Below, one piece after another: positions 1 through 8,134 of a DNA stretch of 43,761 nucleotides (its first letter is position 1; each line of letters opens with the position of its first letter). The notes beneath the pieces were generated by a model. It saw only the letters and a list, made by a program, of their open reading frames with translations, was not told the origin of the DNA and did no database searches. This DNA comes from CALZFJ01 sp964459845 (lineage in GTDB: Bacteria > Bacteroidota > Bacteroidia > Bacteroidales > Muribaculaceae): contig CAYWOC010000020.1 of the NCBI GenBank assembly GCA_964459845.1, forward strand, positions 1 to 43,761. Reading direction: 5' to 3'. Made by a program: the position numbers and the translations under genes.

Positions 1-2
1 AG

Positions 3-86
3 ATAACACTATTCTCCGACATCTTCCCCGCCCACCTGGAAAATCCGCTGACCCCGTTTTACTACCCGATAAAAAAGAACGGCTGA
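3..86 (+). CDS. C-terminal tail of an unidentified protein (cut by window edge)
   Basis: Frame 3 is open from the window edge and ends at a TGA that lies inside the following hairpin. The last 27 residues are hydrophobic and aromatic (ending ENPLTPFYYPIKKNG), which reads like a real protein end rather than noise. A stop codon inside the terminator stem is usual for compact bacterial 3' ends. I do not recognise the family, and the rest of the gene lies outside the window. Confidence 0.5.
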   Translation: MTLFSDIFPAHLENPLTPFYYPIKKNG

Positions 87-112
87 TACTCAATGAGTTA
101 TCAGCCGTTTTT
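78..112. terminator. Bidirectional intrinsic terminator
   Basis: An 11-bp perfect stem (AACGGCTGATA / TATCAGCCGTT) is followed by a T-run on the plus strand and by another T-run on the minus strand. It can end the plus-strand gene entering from the left and the minus-strand tRNA-Leu transcript. Confidence 0.85.
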
Positions 113-114
113 AG

Positions 115-198
115 TACCCAGAGCCGGGATCGAACCGGCATGGAAGTGAATCCACTGGTGTTTGAGACCAGCGCGTCTACCTATTCCGCCATCTGGGC
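115..198 (-). tRNA. tRNA-Leu (anticodon CAA)
   Basis: The reverse complement folds as a class II tRNA. The acceptor stem is GCCCAGA / TCTGGGT with discriminator A. The anticodon stem CTGGT / ACCAG encloses the loop CTCAAAC, giving anticodon CAA. A long variable arm is present, and the T-arm contains GGTTCGATCC. The CCA end is not encoded, so it must be added after transcription. A CTTG-N19-TATCTTTG promoter lies just upstream and a strong hairpin just downstream, so this looks like a single-gene transcript. Confidence 0.95.
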
Positions 199-208
199 TT
201 AGGCGGTG

Positions 209-239
209 CAAAGATACGACGATTTTTTGAGTTGGCAAG
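209..239 (-). promoter_or_regulatory. Promoter of tRNA-Leu
   Basis: On the minus strand TATCTTTG (209-216) matches the Bacteroidetes -7 consensus TAnnTTTG. CTTG lies 19 bases upstream where TTTG is expected. The box ends about 11 bases before the mature tRNA 5' end. Confidence 0.65.
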
Positions 240-289
240 TGTTTTTTGCAAAAAAATGCGTTCCGATGCCGAAAAAAGTGTTTTTTCGC

Positions 290-1420
290 CTATTTTTCTT
301 CATCAATGACTGTCTTTTTCACTTTTTTGCGTGCCGCACGGTCGTATCGGTTTATAACGTATTCATCGTAGTAGGCAATGAGCAGCGTTGTGAGCGGCAG
401 TGCCACTATCAGTCCCACAAAGCCGAGCAGCGCGCCCCATATCGAGAGCGACAGCAGCATGATTGCCGGATTCAGCCCCATCGTCTTCCCCATAATTTTG
501 GGGGTAAGGAAAAGGTCTTGGATGGCTTGCACGGTGCAATACACCAAGAATGTCCATCCGGCAAGCTCCCAGAAGCTGCCGCCCGTGGATACTGCGCTGA
601 CAAGGCACAGCACAGCAGCGATGGGGATGGACAGCAGTTGCAGATATGGGACCATATTCAGAAGTCCGATAAACAGCCCGAGAATAATGCCCATAGGCAG
701 ACCTATTATTGTGAAGCCAATGCTGAACAGGATGCCGACTATCGACGCTATCATGGCTTGTCCGCGGAAATAGTGGTTCATGCTCGTCTTCACATCGCTG
801 AATATGCGCAGCGTGATATGGCGGTAGCGTTGAGGAATGGCTCGCTTGAAGCCGTTGGTGATTTTGTCGTAGTCGATCAATATGAATATCAGATAGAGCA
901 GAACGAGAATCCAGCTACACAGGGTGAGGACGATGCTCAGAGTGCTGCCGACGACGTTCCACGTCTCTTCGGCAGTCTTGGAGATGAGGTTCACCCACTG
1001 CTCGCGTGTCAATAGCGACTGCAGCCAGTTGATGTCGATGTTGTCGCGAATGAAGTCGTGGACGGCAGCCGGCAGATACGGCACACTAAGCTGCGCCTTG
1101 GCATAGTCGCCAAGCATCAGCACCATGTCGTGCGCCTCACTGTATATATATGGGATTAGCAGCCACAGAATGCCTGTGAGTGCTATTGTAAGCTCGGCAA
1201 GCGACAGGATTGTGGGTGTCACCCTGCCCTTGAACCTGAATATTCTCATATTCCACTCCACGAGAGGATTCATCATATATGCCAACAGGCATGCTACTAC
1301 GAAAGGCAGCAACACTCCCTTTAAATAGTTTATAAGCCAAAAAACAGCCACTATCACGCCTATCGTAATGGCTATGCGGATAACTCGGTCGAATGTGAAA
1401 GGTCGTCGGGTGGATTCCAT
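290..1420 (-). CDS. AI-2E / PerM-family transporter
   Basis: A 376-residue integral membrane protein of the AI-2E exporter (PerM/YhhT) superfamily. There is an N-terminal pair of hydrophobic helices at about residues 13-50, a central soluble-like region, and a C-terminal set of four or five helices. The C-terminal half carries the family's GxPxGxxLGxxxGLLNxVPY-type loop and a PKIMGKTMGLNP stretch, typical of these permeases. Family members export small molecules or Na+/H+; the substrate cannot be read from sequence. It ends about 90 bases before the tRNA promoter, with a lysine-rich cytoplasmic tail. A TAAGTTTG -7 box lies 29 bases upstream of the ATG. Confidence 0.88.
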   Translation of the reverse strand: MESTRRPFTFDRVIRIAITIGVIVAVFWLINYLKGVLLPFVVACLLAYMMNPLVEWNMRIFRFKGRVTPTILSLAELTIALTGILWLLIPYIYSEAHDMVLMLGDYAKAQLSVPYLPAAVHDFIRDNIDINWLQSLLTREQWVNLISKTAEETWNVVGSTLSIVLTLCSWILVLLYLIFILIDYDKITNGFKRAIPQRYRHITLRIFSDVKTSMNHYFRGQAMIASIVGILFSIGFTIIGLPMGIILGLFIGLLNMVPYLQLLSIPIAAVLCLVSAVSTGGSFWELAGWTFLVYCTVQAIQDLFLTPKIMGKTMGLNPAIMLLSLSIWGALLGFVGLIVALPLTTLLIAYYDEYVINRYDRAARKKVKKTVIDEEK

Positions 1421-1448
1421 AATGTTCTAAGATATTGAATTAACTTCG

Positions 1449-1456
1449 CAAACTTA
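1449..1456 (-). promoter_or_regulatory. -7 box for the AI-2E-family gene
   Basis: TAAGTTTG on the minus strand matches TAnnTTTG exactly. I see no TTTG at the expected distance, so only half of the promoter is supported. Confidence 0.4.
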
Positions 1457-1526
1457 CAAAAATTTAATGAAAGCCACCACCCTTTTGCAAAAAAATCGGA
1501 ACTGCGTGCCAAGGTTTATTTCCGCC

Positions 1527-1561
1527 AAAAAACAGTCATTCGAGCATGAATAACTGTTTTT
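1527..1561 (-). terminator. Intrinsic terminator behind the YczE-type gene
   Basis: AAAAACAGT pairs with ACTGTTTTT, continues after one mismatch as ATTC / GAAT, and closes on a 6-base loop. Reading on the minus strand the stem runs into a T-run, ten bases after the stop of the gene at 1572. Confidence 0.8.
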
Positions 1562-1571
1562 GGGAGAGTCT

Positions 1572-2252
1572 TCATCTGCCCACGATACGCTTGGCGCGAC
1601 GCAGATTATTGCGAGTGATGATTTTATTGTTGAGAAAGCTGACTATGAATCCCGTGATGCCGGCTGCTATAATCGAGCCTTCACGCACGCCCTCGATACG
1701 GCTCGACAAAATCAGCGAAAGCAGCACTGCCGATGTCACAAGCGTGATGTCGAACCCCACTTTGAATTTGCCAAACTCCTTGTCGTAGCGTTGGGCGGCA
1801 TATTTCACGAATGCCTCGGCACTCATCATCGCAACTCTCGGCTTCAACTCAAGCACAACGCCTATCGACTGAATCAGGCATCCTGCCAGCAGCACCGCCA
1901 GCGATATGGCATAGCCAGTGGGATTGAGCCTACTGGCAAGGCTCATATTGAGGTCGATGAAGAATGAGAAGATGAATGAGAACGGAATCTGAAGCAGAAT
2001 CTCCACAACGTCTTTCTTGCCTCCCATTCCGCGTATAAGCCAGAATTGCCCTAATATAAGCACCATATTGATGATAAACGTCCATGTTCCGAGGGTGAAT
2101 GGAGTGTTAAGACTAAGCACATAGTTCACGCTTGAGATTGGAGTGGTGCCGAGATTGGAGTGGACAATCAGCACAATGCCTGCCGACAGAAAATACAAAC
2201 CTAAAATAAATACCAGATACTTTTTTAATAAACCGCTCTTAAATTTCTTCAT
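1572..2252 (-). CDS. YczE/YyaS/YitT-type membrane protein
   Basis: A 226-residue protein with five or six predicted membrane helices and a very basic N-terminus and C-terminus (RRAKRIVGR end). The first helix is followed by the signature HSNLGTTPISS, then a second SxL-type helix, which matches the YczE/YyaS/YitT group of bacterial membrane proteins. Their biochemical role is not established. The gene stands alone, with a terminator directly downstream. The upstream sequence GAACTTTG is one base off the TAnnTTTG box. The start ATG is the only one that keeps the full first helix. Confidence 0.75.
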   Translation of the reverse strand: MKKFKSGLLKKYLVFILGLYFLSAGIVLIVHSNLGTTPISSVNYVLSLNTPFTLGTWTFIINMVLILGQFWLIRGMGGKKDVVEILLQIPFSFIFSFFIDLNMSLASRLNPTGYAISLAVLLAGCLIQSIGVVLELKPRVAMMSAEAFVKYAAQRYDKEFGKFKVGFDITLVTSAVLLSLILSSRIEGVREGSIIAAGITGFIVSFLNNKIITRNNLRRAKRIVGR

Positions 2253-2324
2253 TTTTCTTAAAACAATCTTTTTCCGAGTGCAAAGTTCGCAATTTTTTAT
2301 GAGAAAAAGAAATCTATAGACACG

Positions 2325-2363
2325 ATAGGCTGCCCCTACACCGATAGGAGCAGCCTATTTTTT
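2325..2363 (+). terminator. Hairpin with plus-strand T-run, no matching plus gene
   Basis: ATAGGCTGC pairs perfectly with GCAGCCTAT over 9 bp, a shorter inner stem closes the loop, and six T follow on the plus strand. Both flanking genes are on the minus strand. It may still end the restriction-modification transcript arriving from the right, but the T-run is on the wrong side for that. Confidence 0.55.
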
Positions 2364-2413
2364 GCTATCACACACCACCTTCGAGAACAAATTAGGACTT
2401 ACATCAAAGTTTT

Positions 2414-3139
2414 CTATCTGCGATATTTATCTTCTATGTCTTCCCAGCGAGGAATAGATAGTTTTTCCCCGTATGCATTGCTGTAGGACGCAATCATCTT
2501 TTTTCGCCAACCCACTGAAAGGTCATGAGTATCCGCATACCCAAACAACGTTTCTTCTATAGCAGAAAGATAGTCCTCCAAACACTCAAAAACCGGATAT
2601 TTACTTTTGGTGGAATACCACGTTGCAGGGCGTATTTTATGGATTACTCTGTTTTTGTATTGCACATTAATAGCCCATCTATCCATTGAACGACATATTT
2701 CCCAAACATTTTTCAGCCACAAATCCTTTATTGTAACAATTCCGTCATCCGACATTTTATATCCGAATATAATGTATTTGGCATTTAACATATACGGGTT
2801 ATTGACTATTTCCTGTGCATAAGCCTTAAAATCTGCTATATCAAATCCTGGACTTGCTGACCGATTGAACGCTTTTACTTCAAGTAAATTTTCCTTTTTA
2901 TTATCGGGATTCAAATAAATGTCTGGCGGCATCTGCGAATTGGCGTTTGGAGCATAAGCAATATCATTCTTTTTCAGCCAACCCTCAAGCCATTCTTGTA
3001 TAATATTTCCCACTACATCTTTCTGACGAACGACTATATCCACATCACCAAGAAAGAATCTAATTTGTCCTTCTACAGTCTTAATCCTATCTACATTGAC
3101 CAATCTGTTATAGACATCCTCTGCTGATAAACTTTCCAT
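2414..3139 (-). CDS. Type II restriction endonuclease, NgoBV-like
   Basis: A 241-residue PD-(D/E)XK nuclease. Acidic residues in GDVDIVV (31-37) precede a PPD at 71-73 and an E-V-K at 87-89, the usual metal-binding core. The overall sequence resembles the NgoBV family of restriction enzymes, whose founding member cuts GGNNCC; that specificity here is inference by family. It begins 3 bases after the methyltransferase stop, so the methylase is translated first from the same mRNA. AT-rich composition differs from the neighbouring lysS and pgi. The protein looks full length with no frameshift. Confidence 0.85.
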   Translation of the reverse strand: MESLSAEDVYNRLVNVDRIKTVEGQIRFFLGDVDIVVRQKDVVGNIIQEWLEGWLKKNDIAYAPNANSQMPPDIYLNPDNKKENLLEVKAFNRSASPGFDIADFKAYAQEIVNNPYMLNAKYIIFGYKMSDDGIVTIKDLWLKNVWEICRSMDRWAINVQYKNRVIHKIRPATWYSTKSKYPVFECLEDYLSAIEETLFGYADTHDLSVGWRKKMIASYSNAYGEKLSIPRWEDIEDKYRR

Positions 3140-3142
3140 ACT

Positions 3143-4426
3143 CTATAGTGTTTGTAATAATCTGCTCGCTACAGCCTCTATAACTGGGACCGCAACAGTG
3201 TTCCCCAACAAATCAAATCCTTCTTTTTCCGAGACATTCAACTTCATTGTTTCTGGATATCCAAATAAACGCAAGCCTTCTCTAAGCGAAAGCCTTCTCA
3301 GTCCGCCATTGTCTGCTACATATAATTTTTGCATATCCATAGCCACAAGTGTTGGGGCAATTTCATAAGGCGACAATATTTTGCTTATCTCAAAGCTTAA
3401 TTTTCCTGCGACAATATTAAACCCTCTTTCTTTTGAATAGTCGGGCTCTCGTCGAGAAATATGATTGCCATTATTATCGACTATTTTCACCAATTTCTTA
3501 GGATATTCATATTTTAAGTAACCTTTCCGGGTCAAGTCGATTAGCATATCATTCAACTTGTCATCGGGGAAAAATGTATGTATTTGTTTTGCCGTCAAAG
3601 GCATTCCATCCATCCAATCAATACCAATAATTTCTGCCCATTTCTTTTTTCTGCGCTCAGTCATTAAAGTATTCATCAGTTCTTTTTGTCTTTGCGACAA
3701 TGCCCCTTTTAGCTCAATATCCCAACTATGTATATTTGTAGAGCCTCCACGCTTATCTTTTATTGATTTGCCATACAATTGCTCTATCGTATATAACGAT
3801 AGCAGTTGCTTGATGAAAGGCGTTTCAAGTGTACACAATCCATGTTCAAGTATGCTGCCAATTGTGGCATGGTGGCACTCAAATTTGTCAAGATTGGGCT
3901 TACCAATTAAACTGCCAACAATATAGATACGTTTCCGCTCTTGAGGAAGCCCAAAATCACACGAATTGAGGACTTTGTAATCCAACTTATATCCTAAATT
4001 CGCCAGTGATGTAATTATTGTATTGAGAGTGTTGCCATTATCATGTTTCACCAATCCCTCAACATTTTCTAAAATAAATCCCTTAGGTCGCTTTGCCTTC
4101 AGTATCCGTTCCACTTCAAAGAAAAGAGTCCCTCTTGTGTCGGCAAAACCATCTCTTTTCCCCGCATATGAGAATGCTTGACAAGGGAAACCAGCACATA
4201 GGATATCAAAATCAGGTATATCTCCTGCTTGGACTTTTGTTATATCTCCAGCTATTATTGAATGGTCGTAGTTATCTTTTAATACTTTCAGGGCATACGG
4301 CTTTATTTCGGAAGTAAATACGCATTCCGATTTCCACCCTTTCTTTTCGATGGCTTGAGTTAATCCTGTCCTAATACCACCTATCCCAGCAAAAATATCA
4401 ATATATGTTATAACTTTCTCAGCCAT
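3143..4426 (-). CDS. DNA (cytosine-5) methyltransferase of the RM system
   Basis: A 427-residue C5 methylase that protects sites cut by the adjacent nuclease. From the chosen ATG the motifs run in order: SAM-binding DIFAGIGG, catalytic GFPCQAFS, ENVEGLV, QERKRIYIVG, a long variable target-recognition region of about 200 residues, and GNTVAVPVIEAVA at the C-terminus. The open frame extends upstream to a TTG at 4486, but that TTG lies inside the promoter (4456-4487), so the ATG at 4426 is the start. Target GGNNCC is inferred from the partner nuclease. It heads a two-gene operon. Confidence 0.93.
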   Translation of the reverse strand: MAEKVITYIDIFAGIGGIRTGLTQAIEKKGWKSECVFTSEIKPYALKVLKDNYDHSIIAGDITKVQAGDIPDFDILCAGFPCQAFSYAGKRDGFADTRGTLFFEVERILKAKRPKGFILENVEGLVKHDNGNTLNTIITSLANLGYKLDYKVLNSCDFGLPQERKRIYIVGSLIGKPNLDKFECHHATIGSILEHGLCTLETPFIKQLLSLYTIEQLYGKSIKDKRGGSTNIHSWDIELKGALSQRQKELMNTLMTERRKKKWAEIIGIDWMDGMPLTAKQIHTFFPDDKLNDMLIDLTRKGYLKYEYPKKLVKIVDNNGNHISRREPDYSKERGFNIVAGKLSFEISKILSPYEIAPTLVAMDMQKLYVADNGGLRRLSLREGLRLFGYPETMKLNVSEKEGFDLLGNTVAVPVIEAVASRLLQTL

Positions 4427-4455
4427 ATGCGACACTTCTTCATATATAGTGAATA

Positions 4456-4487
4456 CAAAATTATAGATAAAAACCAATATATCCAAA
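4456..4487 (-). promoter_or_regulatory. Promoter of the restriction-modification operon
   Basis: On the minus strand a TTTG is followed after exactly 20 bases by TAATTTTG, a perfect Bacteroidetes promoter. Its position about 30 bases before ATG 4426 decides the methyltransferase start. Confidence 0.8.
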
Positions 4488-4697
4488 ATTCATTTCTACT
4501 CACTCCCAGCTTTGGCGGCTTCTACTGCATTTTATCAGCACTATTTGTTTGGGATCTATTGAATGGAGAAAAGTTGAGGTAACAATTCAGCTACTTATAT
4601 TTATCTAAGACTTATGCATATAATAAATCTGAGCAGCATTTTCCATTAATTTTCCACTAATTTTGCGGTAATGTGCGGATAATCAGTGTTTTTTTTG

Positions 4698-4705
4698 TAA
4701 TTTTG
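4698..4705 (+). promoter_or_regulatory. Possible -7 box of lysS
   Basis: TAATTTTG lies 29 bases before the lysS ATG. A second copy is at 4658-4665. Neither has a TTTG at 19-20 bases, so the assignment is weak. The rest of the 308-base gap between the methyltransferase start and lysS (4427-4734) holds the RM promoter and otherwise nothing I recognise. Confidence 0.35.
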
Positions 4706-4734
4706 TGCCATAAATTAGATATATTGCTGATATT

Positions 4735-6492
4735 ATGAGCATTTTAGACTTAAGCGAACAAGAAATCGTAAGACGAAACAGCCTTGCTGAATTGAGAAAA
4801 ATGGGAATCGACCCATATCCAGCAGCAGAATATGAAGTGACAGGCTACACAGATGAGATAAAAGAAAATTTCAAGGACGACGCTCCTCAACGCCAAGTGC
4901 GCATTGCCGGCCGCATCATGAGCCGCCGCATCATGGGCAAAGCATCATTTATGGAGCTTAAAGATTCGCGTGGCAGAATCCAGGTTTATATCAGCCGCGA
5001 CGATTTATGCCCAGATGAAAACAAGGATATGTATAACATCGTGTTCAAGAAGCTGCTCGATATGGGCGACTTTGTGGGCATCGAGGGCTTCGTGTTCCGC
5101 ACGCAGATGGGCGAAATCACTGTTCATGCTCAGAAATTGACAGTATTAAGCAAGTCGCTCCGCCCTCTTCCAGTGGTGAAGGTGAAAGACGGTGTGACAT
5201 ACGATGCATTCAACGATCCTGAGCTGCGCTTCCGCCAACGCTATGTGGATCTCATCGTGAATGATGGAGTGAAGGAGACATTCCTTCAGCGTGCAACAGT
5301 GCTTCGCACCCTTCGCCGTGTGCTCGACGAGGCAGGATACACCGAAGTTGAGACACCAGTGCTTCAAAGCATTGCCGGCGGTGCAAGCGCACGTCCATTC
5401 ATCACCCACTTCAATGCACTCGACATCGATATGTATATGCGCATCGCCACAGAGCTTTATCTGAAGCGTCTGATTGTGGGCGGTTTCGAGGGCGTATATG
5501 AAATAGGCAAGAACTTCCGCAACGAGGGTATGGACCGCAACCACAACCCAGAGTTCACTTGCATGGAGCTTTACGTCCAATACAAAGACTACAACTGGAT
5601 GATGAGCTTCACCGAGAAGTTGCTCGAAACTATATGTACTGCCGTCAATGGCAAGCCTGAACGCGAAATCGACGGAAAGGTTATCAGCTTCAAGGCTCCT
5701 TACCGCCGTCTTCCTATCCTTGATGCCATCAAGGAGAAGACCGGCTTCGACCTCAACGGCAAGAGCGAGGAGGAAATACGCAAAATCGCTGTCGAAGACC
5801 TCAAGATGGAGGGCATAGACGAGAGCTTCGGTAAGGGCAAACTTATCGACGAGATATTCGGCGAATTCTGCGAAGGCTCGTTCATCCAGCCTACTTTCAT
5901 CATCGACTACCCAGTGGAGATGAGTCCTCTCACCAAGATGCACCGCTCTAAGCCAGGACTGACCGAGCGTTTTGAGCTTATGGTGAACGGAAAGGAGCTT
6001 GCCAACGCTTATTCGGAACTTAATGACCCAATCGACCAAAACGAGCGTTTCGTGGAGCAGATGAAACTTGCCGACAAGGGCGACGACGAGGCCATGATTA
6101 TCGACCGCGACTTCATTCGCGCGCTTGAATATGGAATGCCTCCTACATCGGGCATCGGTATCGGCATCGACCGCTTGACGATGCTTATGACAGGCCAATC
6201 CACCATCCAAGAGGTACTTTTGTTCCCACAGATGCGCCCCGAGAAAGTCATACCTCGCGACAAAGAGGAGAAATTCGTGGAAGCGGGTGTGCCACAAGAA
6301 TGGGTAGCGCCAGTGCAGAAAGCCGGATACCTCACAGTGGATGCACTCGGTGCGGCAGGTGCCGGAAAACTTCACCAAGAGCTTTGCGGAATCAACAAGA
6401 AGTTCAAGCTTGAGCTTAAAAACCCGACAATCGACGAAGTGAAGGCGTGGATTGAGGCAGCAGCTCCAAAAAGCAACAGCAACGAAGGTTAA
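4735..6492 (+). CDS. lysS: Lysyl-tRNA synthetase (class II)
   Basis: A 585-residue class II enzyme that charges tRNA-Lys. An N-terminal OB-fold anticodon-binding domain covers about residues 55-160 (VRIAGRIMSRRIMGKASF). Motif 2 lies around residue 260 (FRNEGMDRNHNPEF) and motif 3 around 475 (GIGIGIDRLTML). The protein is longer than E. coli LysS (about 505): an extra C-terminal segment of some 80 residues (from about 505) ends in a Ser/Asn-rich tail, as is common in Bacteroidales. A long inverted repeat follows the stop. The upstream neighbour is divergent, so it has its own promoter. Confidence 0.97.
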   Translation: MSILDLSEQEIVRRNSLAELRKMGIDPYPAAEYEVTGYTDEIKENFKDDAPQRQVRIAGRIMSRRIMGKASFMELKDSRGRIQVYISRDDLCPDENKDMYNIVFKKLLDMGDFVGIEGFVFRTQMGEITVHAQKLTVLSKSLRPLPVVKVKDGVTYDAFNDPELRFRQRYVDLIVNDGVKETFLQRATVLRTLRRVLDEAGYTEVETPVLQSIAGGASARPFITHFNALDIDMYMRIATELYLKRLIVGGFEGVYEIGKNFRNEGMDRNHNPEFTCMELYVQYKDYNWMMSFTEKLLETICTAVNGKPEREIDGKVISFKAPYRRLPILDAIKEKTGFDLNGKSEEEIRKIAVEDLKMEGIDESFGKGKLIDEIFGEFCEGSFIQPTFIIDYPVEMSPLTKMHRSKPGLTERFELMVNGKELANAYSELNDPIDQNERFVEQMKLADKGDDEAMIIDRDFIRALEYGMPPTSGIGIGIDRLTMLMTGQSTIQEVLLFPQMRPEKVIPRDKEEKFVEAGVPQEWVAPVQKAGYLTVDALGAAGAGKLHQELCGINKKFKLELKNPTIDEVKAWIEAAAPKSNSNEG

Positions 6493-6510
6493 ATCTACAA
6501 CAATACACAG

Positions 6511-6549
6511 CTTGCAATGGTCGATTCTGCGGAATGGCATCATTGCAAG
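6511..6549 (+). terminator. Inverted repeat between lysS and pgi
   Basis: CTTGCAATG (6511-6519) pairs with CATTGCAAG (6541-6549) around a 21-base loop, 18 bases after the lysS stop. No clear T-run follows, so it may be a 3'-end stabiliser or weak terminator. Confidence 0.4.
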
Positions 6550-6600
6550 TTGTCATTTATATAAAAATTAGAGACTTAAAAATTGAGTATAAATTAATTC

Positions 6601-7938
6601 ATGATGAGAACGATTCAAGTTAAAAATCAAAATGTAGCGTGCGCAGTGTCGGCAGCCGACATCGACGCATTGAAAGGCAAAGCAGCCGAAGCTATGGAGA
6701 AACTTCACAAAGGCACCGGTGCCGGAAACGACTTCTTGGGATGGCTCACACTGCCTACCGATACCGATGACGCTCTTCTGAGCGAAATAGAAGCCGCTGC
6801 CAAGTCGCTACAAGGATGTGAATATGTTGTTGCAATAGGTATTGGCGGAAGCTATCTGGGCGCAAAAGCCGTTATTGAGGCTTTGAGCGACTCTTTTGCC
6901 GCCATGAAACCAGCCAAGGGTCCTCGCGTGCTGTTTGCAGGACAAAACATTGGCGAAGACTACCTGTATGAACTTATCGACTTGCTGAAAGGCAAAAAAT
7001 TCGGCATTATAGTAATCTCCAAATCGGGTACTACTACCGAGCCTGCAATAGCGTTCCGCATGCTGAAAGAGATGCTTGAGGCTCAAGAGGGCAAAGCCGA
7101 GGCGGCAAAGACAATCATCGCCATCACCGATGCCAAGAAAGGCGCACTCCGCAAACTTGCCACCGAAGAGGGCTACAAGACTTTCGTCATCGCCGACAAT
7201 GTGGGCGGACGCTTCTCGGTGCTTACACCTGTGGGCCTTCTGCCTATCGCCGTTGCCGGATTCGACATCCGCACCTTGATTGAGGGAGCAAAAGCTATGG
7301 AAGCCAAGACGGCAGCATGTGGCGAGAACAATATCGCCGAAGTATATGCCATGACCCGCAATGCGCTCTACAATGCCGGCAAAAAGATTGAAATCCTTGT
7401 GAACTTCAACCCTAAGCTCCACTACTTCGGCGAATGGTGGAAGCAGCTTTATGGCGAGAGCGAAGGCAAGGACGGAAAGGGCATTTTCCCTGCTGCCGTA
7501 GATAACACCACCGACCTCCACTCTATGGGCCAATGGATTCAAGACGGAGAACGCACAATCTTCGAGACTGTGATTTCGGTCGAGGAGCAGAAATACACCA
7601 CCGTCATCCCTACCGATGAGGCCAATCTCGACGGACTCAACTACATCGCCGGCAAGCGTGTGGACGAGGTGAACAAGATGGCTGAGCTTGGCACCCAAAT
7701 CGCCCATGTGGATGGAAATGTGCCAAACATAAAAATCACCATTCCTTCACTCACCGAGTATCACCTTGGCGAGCTTATCTATTTCTTCGAGAAAGCGTGT
7801 GGAATAAGCGGGTATATTCTTGACGTAAACCCATTCAACCAACCTGGCGTAGAAGCCTACAAGAAGAACATGTTTGCATTGCTCAACAAACCCGGATACG
7901 AAGCAGAAAGCGCAGCGATACAAGCAAAGCTGAAATAG
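6601..7938 (+). CDS. pgi: Glucose-6-phosphate isomerase
   Basis: A 445-residue isomerase interconverting glucose-6-phosphate and fructose-6-phosphate. The phosphosugar-binding loop IGIGGSYLGAKA sits at about residue 78, the SIS-type KSGTTTEPA around 140, the family signature DNVGGRFSVLTPVG around 199, and the GEWWKQLYGESEGK region with a catalytic glutamate near 277. Its length is that of the short bacterial type rather than the 550-residue E. coli type. Two ATG codons are adjacent (6601, 6604) and either could start. A strong terminator lies about 70 bases downstream. Confidence 0.96.
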   Translation: MMRTIQVKNQNVACAVSAADIDALKGKAAEAMEKLHKGTGAGNDFLGWLTLPTDTDDALLSEIEAAAKSLQGCEYVVAIGIGGSYLGAKAVIEALSDSFAAMKPAKGPRVLFAGQNIGEDYLYELIDLLKGKKFGIIVISKSGTTTEPAIAFRMLKEMLEAQEGKAEAAKTIIAITDAKKGALRKLATEEGYKTFVIADNVGGRFSVLTPVGLLPIAVAGFDIRTLIEGAKAMEAKTAACGENNIAEVYAMTRNALYNAGKKIEILVNFNPKLHYFGEWWKQLYGESEGKDGKGIFPAAVDNTTDLHSMGQWIQDGERTIFETVISVEEQKYTTVIPTDEANLDGLNYIAGKRVDEVNKMAELGTQIAHVDGNVPNIKITIPSLTEYHLGELIYFFEKACGISGYILDVNPFNQPGVEAYKKNMFALLNKPGYEAESAAIQAKLK

Positions 7939-8008
7939 CACACGATTTCTCCACAAAGGCGACCTACTCACAAAAAGGCCGTCTTAATCGGTGAAACACA
8001 AGAAAAGC

Positions 8009-8057
8009 GGCAAGATGCCCTGAGCCACACATCCAAGCTCAAGCATCTTGCCTTTTT
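8009..8057 (+). terminator. Intrinsic terminator behind pgi
   Basis: GGCAAGATGC (8009-8018) pairs with GCATCTTGCC (8043-8052) and is followed by TTTTT. An inner stem TGAGC / GCTCA extends it into a two-tier hairpin. Confidence 0.85.
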
Positions 8058-8080
8058 CCATCTTCATTTCAACCATTTAT

Positions 8081-8112
8081 TTTGGCTATTAATTCCAGAA
8101 AGCGTATATTTG
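8081..8112 (+). promoter_or_regulatory. Promoter of the secreted-protein gene at 8135
   Basis: TTTG (8081-8084), 20 bases, then TATATTTG (8105-8112): an exact Bacteroidetes promoter ending 22 bases before the ATG. Confidence 0.8.
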
Positions 8113-8134
8113 CTGCATCTAAAAACTGCCGAAT

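Noticed and set aside
4427..4486. Upstream extension of the methyltransferase to a TTG at 4486
   Set aside because: The extension overlaps an exact TTTG-N20-TAATTTTG promoter, and the added residues are not family-like.
5146..6543. Minus-strand frame of 465 codons opposite lysS
   Set aside because: lysS is certain on the plus strand, and the shadow frame has no family features or promoter.
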